Position numbers and translations under genes: made by a program. Under the pieces are notes generated by a model, which did not search any database, was not told the origin of the DNA, and saw only the letters and a list, made by a program, of their open reading frames with translations. From Herbaspirillum sp. ST 5-3 (lineage in GTDB: Bacteria; Pseudomonadota; Gammaproteobacteria; Burkholderiales; Burkholderiaceae_D), in NCBI RefSeq assembly GCF_004804275.1, contig NZ_STGI01000002.1:372001-436000 (forward strand): a stretch of DNA of 64,000 nt, given 5' to 3'. Below, piece after piece: positions 8,795 to 18,114 of this stretch (its first letter is position 1; each line of letters opens with the position of its first letter).

Positions 8795-9432
8795 CGCGCA
8801 AAACCCTGGCACTCCGTCGCGCAGGCGCGATTGACTGGGCTGGCATTCATCGTCGCCTGGAGGAAATGCGCAATGCGATAGACAACATTGGCGCAGGCAA
8901 TCCCCTTGATTCCATGGAGCTGGAAAGGATTCTGCGCGAACGCGCCGTCGCGCTGGCCAAACCCGTGCTGCCGTCGAAGGCAGACACGCTTGCAGGCGAT
9001 CGCATCGATATCCTGGTCTTTCAGTTAGCTGGCGAGAAGTACGCGTTCGACGCTGCGTATGTCGCGCAAGCCTGTCCGGTGCCGCCTGTCGCAGCAGTTC
9101 CCGGCGCGCCTGATTACGTGGTCGGCATCGTGGCCATCGAGGGGGAAGTGCTGTCGGTGATCGATCTGCGTTCTTTGCTCGATCTCTCGCTTTCCAGTCT
9201 GACGGATCCGACCGCAATCATCGTCCTGAAGAACGACGCAATGGAATTTTGCGTGCTCGCCGAAGAGATCGCCGGAATGGAGCAGGTTTCGGAGGGGACG
9301 CTGCAGCATGCCTTGCCGACCATGGGCAGCAAGCAAACGAATTATCTCAAGGGTGTGACCGCCGATCGTGTCGCGGTGCTGGATGCGGAACAGCTTCTGT
9401 CCGATGCGCGCCTGGTGGTCGACATGCGCTGA
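8791..9432 (+). CDS. CheW-domain protein with N-terminal extension (WspD-like)
   Basis: This 213-aa protein has about 70 extra residues ([18 protein letters not shown] onward) before a CheW domain that begins near [18 protein letters not shown] and includes [21 protein letters not shown]. The extended N-terminus matches the architecture of WspD, the second scaffold protein of Wsp-type arrays. It overlaps the end of cheR by ATGA and is followed by 37 bp and a strong GGAGGGG ribosome site for the receptor gene. Having two CheW proteins in one operon is normal for Wsp clusters. Confidence 0.88.
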   Translation: MTRKTLALRRAGAIDWAGIHRRLEEMRNAIDNIGAGNPLDSMELERILRERAVALAKPVLPSKADTLAGDRIDILVFQLAGEKYAFDAAYVAQACPVPPVAAVPGAPDYVVGIVAIEGEVLSVIDLRSLLDLSLSSLTDPTAIIVLKNDAMEFCVLAEEIAGMEQVSEGTLQHALPTMGSKQTNYLKGVTADRVAVLDAEQLLSDARLVVDMR

Positions 9433-9469
9433 CGACAAGACAGATAAAACGGTGGAAATTGGAGGGGCG

Positions 9470-11104
9470 ATGAAAACGATTCTGGATCTCAGTACGCGTG
9501 CGAAACTGTTGCTCGGCTTTGGGCTGTTGATTGCTCTGCTGGCGACAGTCAGCACGATCGCGTATCGCGACACAGCGCATCTGAAGGAGTCGCAACGCGA
9601 GTTGTTCCAGGAAGATTTGTCGATTTCGCTTGAACTGATGGCCTTGCGCACCACGCTGAACCGCGAGCGCGTCGCGCTATTGTCGCTCGTGATCGGGGAT
9701 GCAGAAGAACAAGCCAGGCAGCGGCTGAAGCTCGAACAGGAAGGCGCGGCATTTGATGCTTTGATCAAGAAGCTCGCCGCGCACAAGCTGAAAGATCCCG
9801 TCTTTGCGCAAAAACTCGACAAGCTTGTCGGCTTGCGCCGGAATCTCATCGAAGACCGCAATCGCGACGTGTTTCCCGCAATGAAAGCCGGAAAACGCGA
9901 GCAGGCGGCGTCGATCATCCTCGGGCCCTTGCAGCAATCTTTTCAGGCATTTCGCGACCTGGCCGACCAGATGGGCGAGGAACAGATTGCCGAAGCGGAG
10001 AAGCGTATGCGGGAATCTGAAGCGCTGGTCGATACCGCGCAGACAACACTGATCGTTGCCAATCTCGTTGCGATCGTTCTTGGACTGGCGCTTGTGCTCT
10101 GGCTGGACCGACTGATCGCCATGCCGCTGAAGCAGGCCACCACTGTCGCGCAGAGGATCGCCGGCGGTGATTTGACGGTGAGCGTGCCGACATCTGGCGG
10201 CAAGGATGAAGTCGGCCAGTTGCTGGGCGCGCTCGACCTGATGGTGGATAACTGGAAGCAGACGCTGAAAGAGATCAGCGGAGGCATTGTCACGCTGAGC
10301 GCTGCCGCCAGCGAGATTCTCGCCAGCACCATGCAGGCATCGGCGGGGGCGACGGAAACGGCGGCTGCGGTCAGCGAAACCACGGCAACCGTGGAAGAGG
10401 TGAAACAGACCGCGCTGCTGGCGAGCCAGAAGGCGCGCACCGTGTCGGACGCCGCGCAAAGAGCGGTGCAGACCGCGGATGCCGGCCGCAAGGCTGTCGA
10501 AGGCGGCATGGAGGGCATGGAAAACATTCAGGACCAGATGGAATCCATTGCGGAGACCATCGTGCGCCTGAGCGAGCGCAGCCAGGCCATCGCCGAAATC
10601 ATCGCCACCGTGGGCGGCCTGGCCGAACAGTCCAACCTGCTGGCAGTCAATGCGGCGATCGAAGCCGCCAAGGCCGGCGAGCAGGGCAAGGGGTTTGCGG
10701 TCGTGGCGCAAGAGGTCAAGGACCTGGCGGACCAGTCGAAGCAGGCTACCAGGCAGGTGCGCGTGATTCTGAGCGACATCCAGAAGGCGATCAGTGCGGC
10801 GGTCATGACGACCGAGCAGGGATCAAGGACGGTTGCCGGCGGCGTCGAGCAGACCACCGAGGCGGGCAATGCGATCAGGAGCCTCGCGCAGAGCATTTCC
10901 GATGCGGCCCAGGCGGCGGCACAGATCGCGGCGTCCAGCCAGCAACAGCTCGCCGGGATGGACCAGGTTGCCATGGCAATGGAAAACATCAAGCAGGCCA
11001 GCGCCGAGAACGCGGCCGGCGCCAGGCAATCCGATGCCTCTGCCCAGAACCTGCATGAGCTAGGCCAGAAACTCAAACAGGTGAGCGAGCGCTTCAAGTT
11101 CTAG
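9470..11104 (+). CDS. Methyl-accepting chemotaxis protein, 4HB-HAMP-MA (WspA-like)
   Basis: This 544-aa receptor has a first membrane helix at about residues 12-30, a four-helix-bundle sensor region, a second helix at about 190-212 ([17 protein letters not shown]), a HAMP domain, and a long cytoplasmic coiled coil. The signalling tip reads [20 protein letters not shown] and then [20 protein letters not shown], which agrees with WspA-like rather than classical Tsr/Tar tips. The ATG at 9470 has GGAGGGG eight bases upstream; the frame is open upstream but inside the preceding gene. In Pseudomonas wspA is the first gene of the operon; here it is fourth. The stimulus is unknown, with surface contact the model for WspA. 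Confidence 0.94.
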   Translation: MKTILDLSTRAKLLLGFGLLIALLATVSTIAYRDTAHLKESQRELFQEDLSISLELMALRTTLNRERVALLSLVIGDAEEQARQRLKLEQEGAAFDALIKKLAAHKLKDPVFAQKLDKLVGLRRNLIEDRNRDVFPAMKAGKREQAASIILGPLQQSFQAFRDLADQMGEEQIAEAEKRMRESEALVDTAQTTLIVANLVAIVLGLALVLWLDRLIAMPLKQATTVAQRIAGGDLTVSVPTSGGKDEVGQLLGALDLMVDNWKQTLKEISGGIVTLSAAASEILASTMQASAGATETAAAVSETTATVEEVKQTALLASQKARTVSDAAQRAVQTADAGRKAVEGGMEGMENIQDQMESIAETIVRLSERSQAIAEIIATVGGLAEQSNLLAVNAAIEAAKAGEQGKGFAVVAQEVKDLADQSKQATRQVRVILSDIQKAISAAVMTTEQGSRTVAGGVEQTTEAGNAIRSLAQSISDAAQAAAQIAASSQQQLAGMDQVAMAMENIKQASAENAAGARQSDASAQNLHELGQKLKQVSERFKF

Positions 11105-11116
11105 TGCGATCAGATC

Positions 11117-13357
11117 ATGCCGGATCCGAAGAACGCGTTTCTGCAGAAATTGATGCAGACTTTCCGTGTCGAGGCGGAAGAGCATCTGCAGGACATCGTC
11201 TCGCAAGTCGTGCTTCTGGAGCAGAAGGGCGAAGCGCCGTCGCTGGAACAGGTGGAGCGCATCCTGAAAAGGCTGCACACCCTCAAGGGCGCGGCGCGCG
11301 CGGTCGATCTGACCGATCTCGAGACGCTCTGCCACGCGATGGAAAACGTTTTCTCGGCGATGCGCACCACGGACGACGGGCTTGCCGCCGGACAGTTCGA
11401 CCTTGTCCATCAAGCCTGTGGCCTGGCCCGGACCCTGACGAACGAACCGTCGGACAGGGCGCGCAATCTTGCCGGCGCGCTCGCGCAGCGGCTGAACAGC
11501 CTGAGTGCGCAACTTGACGCCGGCGAACGCAGCGCGCCGATAGCATCGGATGCTGCGCAACGCTCGCCGGAGGAGGATGACGAACCGGCGCCGCAGGCCG
11601 TCCGCACCAATGTCATCAAGGTCGAGGGACAGAACCTCGACGCCATCCGTTATCAGACCGAAGCCTTGCTCTCGGTAGAGCTGGGATTGCAGCAACATGT
11701 CGCGGATCTGGTTGCTCTTGCCGACAGCATGGCCGAATACACCGCGCGTCTGCGTCCTGTCGACTCCGTATTGCACCGGCCGGCGCGTTCCGCACGATCG
11801 GGAATGCGATCAAAGGGCGCGGCCGGCGAGAGCAAGGCAAGCAGGACCGACAAGGTGCGCGAGGACTTCGAACTGCAATGCCGGCGCGTGGCGAACGCTA
11901 TCGGCAGGACGCAGCGCGACTTTGCGATGATCCGCTCGCGGCTGCTGGATGCGACGCTGGAAACCGCACTGGTGCCATGCGCATCCGCTCTGGAGCAGCT
12001 TCCGGGCCTGGTCCGGAATCTCGCGCGAAGCCGGGGCAAGGAAGCGGTTCTGCACATGCAGGGAGAGAGCACACGCATGGACCGCCGCATTCTCGACACG
12101 ATACGAGAGGTCATGATCCATCTCGTGACGAACGCGGTCGACCACGGCATTGAAGCCGCCGAGACACGCCTTGCGGCGGGCAAGCCGGCGGCGGGCGCGA
12201 TTCGCATAACGGTGGCGCAATGCAGCGACAATCGGGTTGCATTCACGCTTAGCGACGATGGCGCCGGGATTGACGTCGAAGCGATCATCAAGGCCGCAAC
12301 CGGCCGCGGCAAGCTGAGCGCCGAACAACTGGCCGGTTTGAGCGACCGGCAAAAGCTCCAGCTGGCGCTGCATGCTGGCGTTTCCACCAGCCGCGAAGTG
12401 ACTCATGTATCCGGCCGCGGCGTAGGTCTGGCCATCGTCGCGGAAAAAGTCGCTTCGCTCGGTGGCGAACTGTTGATCGACAGTCGCCCCGGCGAGGGAT
12501 GTTCCTTCGAATTGCTGCTGCCGGTGCGGCTGGCGACTTTGCGTGGCCTGATATTGCGTAGCAGGGGCGCGCAATTTGTCCTCGCGCTGTCCGGCATCGA
12601 GTCGGTGCGCGCTCTCAAAGAGGACGACATTCGGACGATCGAGAGCCGCGAAACCCTGCTGGTGCGCGAGAGCGTCGTGCCTGTGATCCGGCTCGGGCAG
12701 TTGCTGGGTCTGGAGCGTCCTGCGGCTGGGTCAGCCGGCGGTGAAAACATAGCGCTGATCGCACGTGCCGGAGGAAACCTGTTTGCATTGCTCGTCGACG
12801 AGATTCTCTCCGAGCAGGAAGTGTTGCCCAAGGGTTTGGGCAAGCAGTTGCGGCGCGTCCGTTTCATTGCCGGCGCGACGCAGTTGGGCGATGGCAGCCT
12901 GGTACCCATACTCCGGCTCGAAGATATTGGCGCACATGGATTGACGGGCAATGACGCTGCATCTGCGGGCCGGGTGCAAAGCGAGGCGTGGGTCGCGAAG
13001 CGGATTCTCGTGGTCGAGGATTCCATTACCTCGCGCCTGCTGCTGAAGCACATCCTGGAGGGCGCCGGTTATCTGGCGGAAACGGCGATTGACGGCCTGG
13101 ATGCCTTGTCGAAGCTGCGCCAGGGGAATTTTGATGCGGTCGTCAGCGACGTCGAAATGCCGCAGATGGATGGGCTTGAGCTCACTGCGCAAGTTCGCGC
13201 CAATCCGAAGACCGAGGAGTTGCCGGTGATTCTCGTGACATCGCTGCAGTCGTCCGAGGAAAAGGAACGCGGCTTGCGGGCCGGCGCCGACGCCTATGTG
13301 GTGAAGGGCGCATTCGATCAGGACAGCCTGCTGGCGACGATCCGGCGTCTGATTTGA
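11117..13357 (+). CDS. Hybrid chemotaxis kinase CheA-REC (WspE-like)
   Basis: This 746-aa protein has an Hpt domain (LHTLKGAARAVDL, phospho-His about residue 55), a long linker, a GHKL kinase domain (VTNAVDHGIE N-box, DDGAGID, SGRGVGLAIVAEKV), a CheW-like regulatory domain (about 465-600), and a C-terminal receiver (ILVVEDSITSR, Asp in VVSDVEMPQMDG, K in VVKGAF). There is no P2 CheY-binding domain that I can recognise. It phosphorylates the receiver of the output protein and of CheB. CheA fused to a receiver is the WspE arrangement. It starts 12 bp after the receptor gene, with a weak ribosome site. Confidence 0.93.
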   Translation: MPDPKNAFLQKLMQTFRVEAEEHLQDIVSQVVLLEQKGEAPSLEQVERILKRLHTLKGAARAVDLTDLETLCHAMENVFSAMRTTDDGLAAGQFDLVHQACGLARTLTNEPSDRARNLAGALAQRLNSLSAQLDAGERSAPIASDAAQRSPEEDDEPAPQAVRTNVIKVEGQNLDAIRYQTEALLSVELGLQQHVADLVALADSMAEYTARLRPVDSVLHRPARSARSGMRSKGAAGESKASRTDKVREDFELQCRRVANAIGRTQRDFAMIRSRLLDATLETALVPCASALEQLPGLVRNLARSRGKEAVLHMQGESTRMDRRILDTIREVMIHLVTNAVDHGIEAAETRLAAGKPAAGAIRITVAQCSDNRVAFTLSDDGAGIDVEAIIKAATGRGKLSAEQLAGLSDRQKLQLALHAGVSTSREVTHVSGRGVGLAIVAEKVASLGGELLIDSRPGEGCSFELLLPVRLATLRGLILRSRGAQFVLALSGIESVRALKEDDIRTIESRETLLVRESVVPVIRLGQLLGLERPAAGSAGGENIALIARAGGNLFALLVDEILSEQEVLPKGLGKQLRRVRFIAGATQLGDGSLVPILRLEDIGAHGLTGNDAASAGRVQSEAWVAKRILVVEDSITSRLLLKHILEGAGYLAETAIDGLDALSKLRQGNFDAVVSDVEMPQMDGLELTAQVRANPKTEELPVILVTSLQSSEEKERGLRAGADAYVVKGAFDQDSLLATIRRLI

Positions 13358-13368
13358 AAGGAAGGACG

Positions 13369-14439
13369 ATGATACGCGTTTTGGTGGCGGACGATTCCCC
13401 TTCGGTGCGCGAGCTGCTGGTGTACATCCTCGGCTCGGACCCTGAGATCGACATCGTCGGATGCGCTGAGGATGGCGAAGAAGCGGTGCGGATGGCGCAG
13501 CAGAAAAAGCCGCATGTCATCACCATGGATCTGCACATGCCGAAGCTCGACGGCTTTGAGGCAACGCGCAAGATCATGCAGACCTGCCCGACGCCCATCG
13601 TCATCGTCAGCGGCAGCGTGGATCCGGAGGAAGTAGGCATGAGCTTCCGCGCCATCGAAGCCGGCGCGCTGGTCATGGTGCAGCGTCCCTTCGGTATCGG
13701 CAATGCGATGCACAACCAGACCTCTAATGCGCTGATTCGTACGGTGAAATCGATGGCCGAGGTGAAAGTGGTGCGTCGCTGGTCGCGGGATCCCGCCGTG
13801 AAAAATGAAAGCGTCGGCACGGCGATCGCCGAACCGCGGAAGAGGCAGTGCAAGCTGGTGCTGCTCGGCGCGTCCACCGGCGGACCTGCCGTGTTGCGCG
13901 ACATCCTCGCCCAGTTGCCCGCCGATTATCCGCTGCCGATTGTCATCGTGCAGCACATGGCCTCGGGCTTTGTCGACGGATTCGCGGATTGGCTGTCTTC
14001 CGCAAGCGGCATCAAGGTCGCGCTCGCAACGCATGGGGAGCACCTGGTCGGTGGCCGGGCCTATCTCGCGCCCGACCGCTTTCAAATGGCCATCGGCCGG
14101 AGCCTGCAGGTTGAATTGTCGTCCGGTCGCCCCGAGCATGGAATGCGCCCGTCGGTGTCGCATTTGTTCCGGTCGATCCACAAGGACCTCTGCCGCGGAA
14201 CGGTCGCCGTGCTGCTGACCGGCATGGGCAAGGATGGCGCACAGGAGTTGCGCCAGCTCAAGGACAAGGGCGCGATCACGATCGTGCAGGACCGCGCCAC
14301 CGCAGCCGTGTACGGGATGCCGGGCGAGGCCATCAAACAGGACGCGGCATCGCTGATCCTGGATCCGGTGGAGATCGGAAAACTATTACATGCGTTGGGC
14401 AGGGAGTTGCCCTCGAATTCGCCTTATACCGGTATTTGA
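13369..14439 (+). CDS. CheB-type receptor methylesterase (WspF-like)
   Basis: This 356-aa protein has an N-terminal receiver (VLVADDSPSVRELL, Asp in ITMDLHMPKLDGF) and a C-terminal methylesterase domain with the family's Ser, His and Asp motifs (GASTGGPAVL, VQHMASGF and LTGMGKDGA). It removes methyl groups from the receptor and so resets signalling; in Wsp systems its loss causes constitutive output. AAGGAAGG is positioned before the ATG at 13369; a TTG 15 bp upstream in frame is less likely. It lies 11 bp after the CheA gene and 9 bp before the output gene, so it is in the same operon. Confidence 0.94.
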   Translation: MIRVLVADDSPSVRELLVYILGSDPEIDIVGCAEDGEEAVRMAQQKKPHVITMDLHMPKLDGFEATRKIMQTCPTPIVIVSGSVDPEEVGMSFRAIEAGALVMVQRPFGIGNAMHNQTSNALIRTVKSMAEVKVVRRWSRDPAVKNESVGTAIAEPRKRQCKLVLLGASTGGPAVLRDILAQLPADYPLPIVIVQHMASGFVDGFADWLSSASGIKVALATHGEHLVGGRAYLAPDRFQMAIGRSLQVELSSGRPEHGMRPSVSHLFRSIHKDLCRGTVAVLLTGMGKDGAQELRQLKDKGAITIVQDRATAAVYGMPGEAIKQDAASLILDPVEIGKLLHALGRELPSNSPYTGI

Positions 14440-14448
14440 AGGAAAAGA

Positions 14449-17400
14449 ATGAATCACATCGTTGTCCAGAACGAATTGCCCGCCGACATTCTGGTTGTCG
14501 AGGACAGTGAAACACAGGCGGGTCAAATTGCGCATCTGCTGGAAACTGCCGGATACCGCGTTCGCGTCGCCGGGAACGGGCGCGAAGGCCTGGCGCAGGC
14601 GCGGGCGGTCAAGCCGACACTGGTGGTGAGCGATATCGCAATGCCCGAGATGGATGGCTTCGCGATGTGCCAGGAGATCAAGAAGGACAGCGGACTGAAG
14701 GATGTGCCGGTCATTCTCCTGACTGCACTGACCAGCCTGTATGACGTGATCAAAGGCCTCGACTGCGGCGCTGACAATTTCATTCGCAAGCCGCTCGACG
14801 GAAAATACTTGCTCGGCCGGATCCGCTTCATCCTCGCCAATCGCGCATTGCGCAGCAACGACCGGGTCGAACTGGGCATGAAGATCAATCTCGGCGGGCA
14901 AACGCATTTCGTCACGGCCGAGCGTCAGCAGATTTTCGACCTCCTCATCTCGACGTATGAGGAAGCGATACAGATGACGGAAGAGCTGCGCCTGCAGCAG
15001 AGCCAGATTGCGCATTCTTACCAGTCCCTGCACGGCTTGTACCGGATCGCGGAAGCGCTGAATCCGACCATCACCGAAAAGGCGGTTGCCGAGATGGCGC
15101 TGGAACGCGCGCTCGACCTGCCGGGCGTGATCGGCGGCTGCGTTCTTCTGCTCGATGCCGATGGCGGATTCCGTTGTGTCGCTGCGCAGGATTTCGGCAC
15201 TGCCGCTCAAGTGGCAGAGGAGACGATAGACTGTGCCTGTCGCAGCAGACTGCTGACAGGAGATTTTCACGTGCCGCAGGTCATCGAGGATTGCGCGATG
15301 TTGCGCCAGGATCCTGTCGCTTATCCGAGCGGAGGCGGGCACGTCAGCGTGCCGCTGGCCGTCGGCGACCGCACACTGGGCGTGATGAATCTTCTCATCG
15401 TCGACACGAGCGCAGTGAGCGAAGAAGACCTGCGCGTGCTCGACACGGTCGGCAACCAGATCGCCATCGCGCTGGAACGGGCGAATCTGTATGCGCACAT
15501 GGAAGCGCTGGTCAAGGAACGCACCGAAGCATTGCAGGCGGAACGCAATCTGCTGTCCGCCGTGGTCAACACGACCGGCGCGCTGGTCTTCCTGGTCGAC
15601 CTTGCCGGCCGCATCGTGATGTTCAATCCCGCCTGCGAACAGACGCTCGGATGGAAAGCGGAAGAGGTGCAGGGGCGCCCTTACTGGGAGCTCTTTCTCG
15701 ATCCGGAGCGCGCGAAAGTGGTCAAGTCGATCTTCGGCAGTCTCGACATCACGAAGTTGCCGGCGCAAATCCAGGGCGACTGGATTGCGCGCGACGGCAG
15801 CCGCCGCAATATCATCTGGTCGACCACCTTCCTCAAGAATGCCGATGGCAGTGTCGAGTATTTTCTCGGCAATGGCATCGATGTCACCGAGCTTCGGCTG
15901 GCCGAGGAAAGAGTGCGCTATCTCAGCAACTTCGACACCTTCACGGGGCTGCCCAATCGCATTCTGCTCAGGGATCGTGTCAGGTTCTGGCAGGAGCGCG
16001 TGTCGGCGACCAGGAAGGTCATGGGGTTCCTGGTCATCCACTTCGATCGGCTCACGCTGATCCGCGAGAGCTTGGGAATCCGCGCCGAGCAAGACTTGCT
16101 GCTGCAGATCACGCGACGTCTCAAGGAATGGGCGTCGGCGGACGACAGTATCGCGCGCTACGGCGACACCAGTTTCGCAGCAATCGCCGTACGCGCCGAG
16201 CCGCAGGATCTGTCCGTCGTGGCGCGGCAGATCCTCGCCGCGATGAGCGCGCCGTTTCAATTCGAACAGCAGGATGTGCACATTGACGCGCATATCGGAA
16301 TCACCATTTTCCCGAATGATGGCGAGGAGTACGACACGCTGTCGCAGGGTGCGGAGGCGGCCATGCGCCGCGCATTGACCAGCAGGACGGAGCGGTGCGA
16401 ATTCTACCGGCCGGAACTCAACCGTGAAGCGAGCGAGCGCTTCAAGCTGGAAAATGCGCTGCGCCATGCGCTGGAGCGCGACGAATTCCTGCTCCACTAT
16501 CAGCCGCAGGTCAGTCTGAAGACAGGGAAGATTGTCGGATTCGAGGCGCTGCTGAGATGGCAGCAGCCGAAATTCGGACTGGTTCCGCCGGGGCGATTCA
16601 TCGGTCTCACCGAGGATACCGGACTCATTCTGCCGATCGGCGCATGGGTGCTGCGCACGGCATGCGAGCAGATTCGCGCCTGGCAGCAGGCGGGCTTGCC
16701 GCCAGTGCCGATCGCGGTCAATCTCTCGGCCAAACAGTTTTCCATGAACATTGCCGATACGGTCAAGAGCATCCTCGAGCAGACAGGCGTGGATCCGAGC
16801 CTCATCGAACTCGAACTGACCGAGACGGTATCCATGGAGGATCCGGAGAGCACCATCCAGATCCTGCGCACGCTCAAGGAAATGGGCGTGCTGCTGGCGA
16901 TTGACGACTTCGGGACCGGCTACTCGAACCTGAATTACCTGAAGCGGTTCCCGGTCGACAAGCTCAAGCTCGACCAGTCATTTGTCCGCGACCTGATCTC
17001 CGACCCGGATGACCTGTCCATTTCGCATGCGATGATCGCCATGGCGCACAGCCTGCGTCTGACGGTGATTGCCGAAGGAGTGGAAACCGAGGGTCAACTT
17101 GCGCTGCTGGCGCAGCACGGTTGCGATGAAATCCAGGGTTACTTCTTCAGCAGGCCGGTGGATGCGGCCAGCGCCGCAAGCATGTTCAGTGAAAACAAGT
17201 CGCTGGCGCTGGATACCCTTGAACGCCGTCCGTACAGGCGCACAGTGTTGATCGTCAGCGGCGAGGCAGACCTTGCGGCGGCGATGCGGGACGCGATGAC
17301 GCGCGCGGGATTCACCGTGTTCCAGTCCGGCAGCGCGGCGCAAGCCTTTGAAGTGCTCGCTGCCGAGGAAGTCGGCGCCGTTCTCTGCGATCGCCGCATC

Positions 17401-17640
17401 CGGGACATGGACGGGGTCGAATTTCTGGCACGGGCAAGCCAGATGTATCCGTCCGTCGTCCGCATGATGTCGATGCATGATGACGATCGGCGCTCGCTCG
17501 GAGAGATCAATGGCATCTTCGGGATTGTCTCCAAACCCTGGAAGGCGGCGGAACTACTTGCGGCCCTTGGTGCTGCGCTTGGCGAGTTTGAGTCGAGGGC
17601 AAAAAAAATCCCTCTTCCTTTGCAGGAAGAGGGAGGATAA
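14449..17640 (+). CDS. REC-GAF-PAS-GGDEF(degenerate)-EAL-REC c-di-GMP phosphodiesterase, output of the Wsp-like cluster
   Basis: Domains of this 1063-aa protein in order are: receiver (about 12-130, Asp in VVSDIAMPEMDGF), GAF (about 200-345), PAS (about 365-480), GGDEF-like (about 494-650), EAL (about 655-905) and a second receiver (about 929-1045, CDRRIRDMDG). The GGDEF signature reads RYGDTSF instead of RxGGDEF, so cyclase activity is not expected. The EAL part keeps GFEALLRW, the Asn of VNLSAKQF, ELTE, IDDFGTGYSN, DKLKLDQSF and AEGVETEGQ, all the usual metal and catalytic positions. It therefore probably hydrolyses c-di-GMP. It occupies the place of wspR. AAGGAAAAG precedes the ATG. Confidence 0.93.
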   Translation: MNHIVVQNELPADILVVEDSETQAGQIAHLLETAGYRVRVAGNGREGLAQARAVKPTLVVSDIAMPEMDGFAMCQEIKKDSGLKDVPVILLTALTSLYDVIKGLDCGADNFIRKPLDGKYLLGRIRFILANRALRSNDRVELGMKINLGGQTHFVTAERQQIFDLLISTYEEAIQMTEELRLQQSQIAHSYQSLHGLYRIAEALNPTITEKAVAEMALERALDLPGVIGGCVLLLDADGGFRCVAAQDFGTAAQVAEETIDCACRSRLLTGDFHVPQVIEDCAMLRQDPVAYPSGGGHVSVPLAVGDRTLGVMNLLIVDTSAVSEEDLRVLDTVGNQIAIALERANLYAHMEALVKERTEALQAERNLLSAVVNTTGALVFLVDLAGRIVMFNPACEQTLGWKAEEVQGRPYWELFLDPERAKVVKSIFGSLDITKLPAQIQGDWIARDGSRRNIIWSTTFLKNADGSVEYFLGNGIDVTELRLAEERVRYLSNFDTFTGLPNRILLRDRVRFWQERVSATRKVMGFLVIHFDRLTLIRESLGIRAEQDLLLQITRRLKEWASADDSIARYGDTSFAAIAVRAEPQDLSVVARQILAAMSAPFQFEQQDVHIDAHIGITIFPNDGEEYDTLSQGAEAAMRRALTSRTERCEFYRPELNREASERFKLENALRHALERDEFLLHYQPQVSLKTGKIVGFEALLRWQQPKFGLVPPGRFIGLTEDTGLILPIGAWVLRTACEQIRAWQQAGLPPVPIAVNLSAKQFSMNIADTVKSILEQTGVDPSLIELELTETVSMEDPESTIQILRTLKEMGVLLAIDDFGTGYSNLNYLKRFPVDKLKLDQSFVRDLISDPDDLSISHAMIAMAHSLRLTVIAEGVETEGQLALLAQHGCDEIQGYFFSRPVDAASAASMFSENKSLALDTLERRPYRRTVLIVSGEADLAAAMRDAMTRAGFTVFQSGSAAQAFEVLAAEEVGAVLCDRRIRDMDGVEFLARASQMYPSVVRMMSMHDDDRRSLGEINGIFGIVSKPWKAAELLAALGAALGEFESRAKKIPLPLQEEGG
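17601..17633 (-). terminator. Rho-independent terminator on the minus strand, inside the 3' end of the EAL gene
   Basis: CCCTCTTCC at 17610-17618 and GGAAGAGGG at 17625-17633 form a perfect 9-bp stem with a 6-base loop. Eight A residues precede it on the plus strand, so read on the minus strand it is a stem followed by a T8 run. It therefore best serves leftward transcription, from the decarboxylase gene that ends 480 bp away. The last codons of the plus-strand EAL gene are formed by this hairpin. Confidence 0.7.
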
Positions 17641-18114
17641 GGGGTAGCGTATTTGCGATACGGCCACTTGTACTTCACGCACGCTGCCCCCAACCCAAAC
17701 ATCTCCTCCACGGAGACGCAGCCCACCCTAAGGAGCCTGGAAACAGATTTGAATTGGACTTGTCATGCAATGAATCCCCGTCGCATCGGGAAATTCATCG
17801 CATGTTCGAAACTCGGCTTGCCATGAGCACGCGTGGATCAAATCGCCGCGGCTTTCCTGCGTCTCATTGCGTGTTGTTATTGTTTAATGATGATGCACGG
17901 AAACACTCTGAATGACTGTTTCATAATTGCGAGAGATGTTGCCAAATGTAAAAACAGGGAACGCAAGTCCGATGCCAAGGGGAAATTCGGCAGGTACTGA
18001 CAGAGTTTGGCAGTGCGCGCGGGGGTACGGGCACTTGTGGACACCCCTGGTGACAATTCACGTCACTTGAATGCGGGCGCAGTGCGGTTTCACCCGCGCT
18101 GCGCCCGATGAAGT
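17641..18114. other. 474-bp gap without a recognisable gene
   Basis: The region lies between the convergent EAL and decarboxylase genes. No open frame with protein-like character was found on either strand. If the minus-strand terminator at 17601-17633 ends the decarboxylase message, this stretch is a long 3' untranslated region of that transcript. Nothing else was recognised in it. Confidence 0.5.

Noticed and set aside
16120-16200. Active GGDEF cyclase in the Wsp-like output protein
   Set aside because: The signature is RYGDTSF, which lacks the Gly-Gly-Asp/Glu-Glu site needed for GTP and metal binding.
14386-16497. 703-codon minus-strand open frame opposite the EAL protein
   Set aside because: Antisense shadow of recognised GAF, PAS and GGDEF domains, without any domain of its own.
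17601-17608. A8 run near the end of the EAL gene as a programmed frameshift site
   Set aside because: The run is explained as the T-tract of the minus-strand terminator, and only about ten codons follow it.
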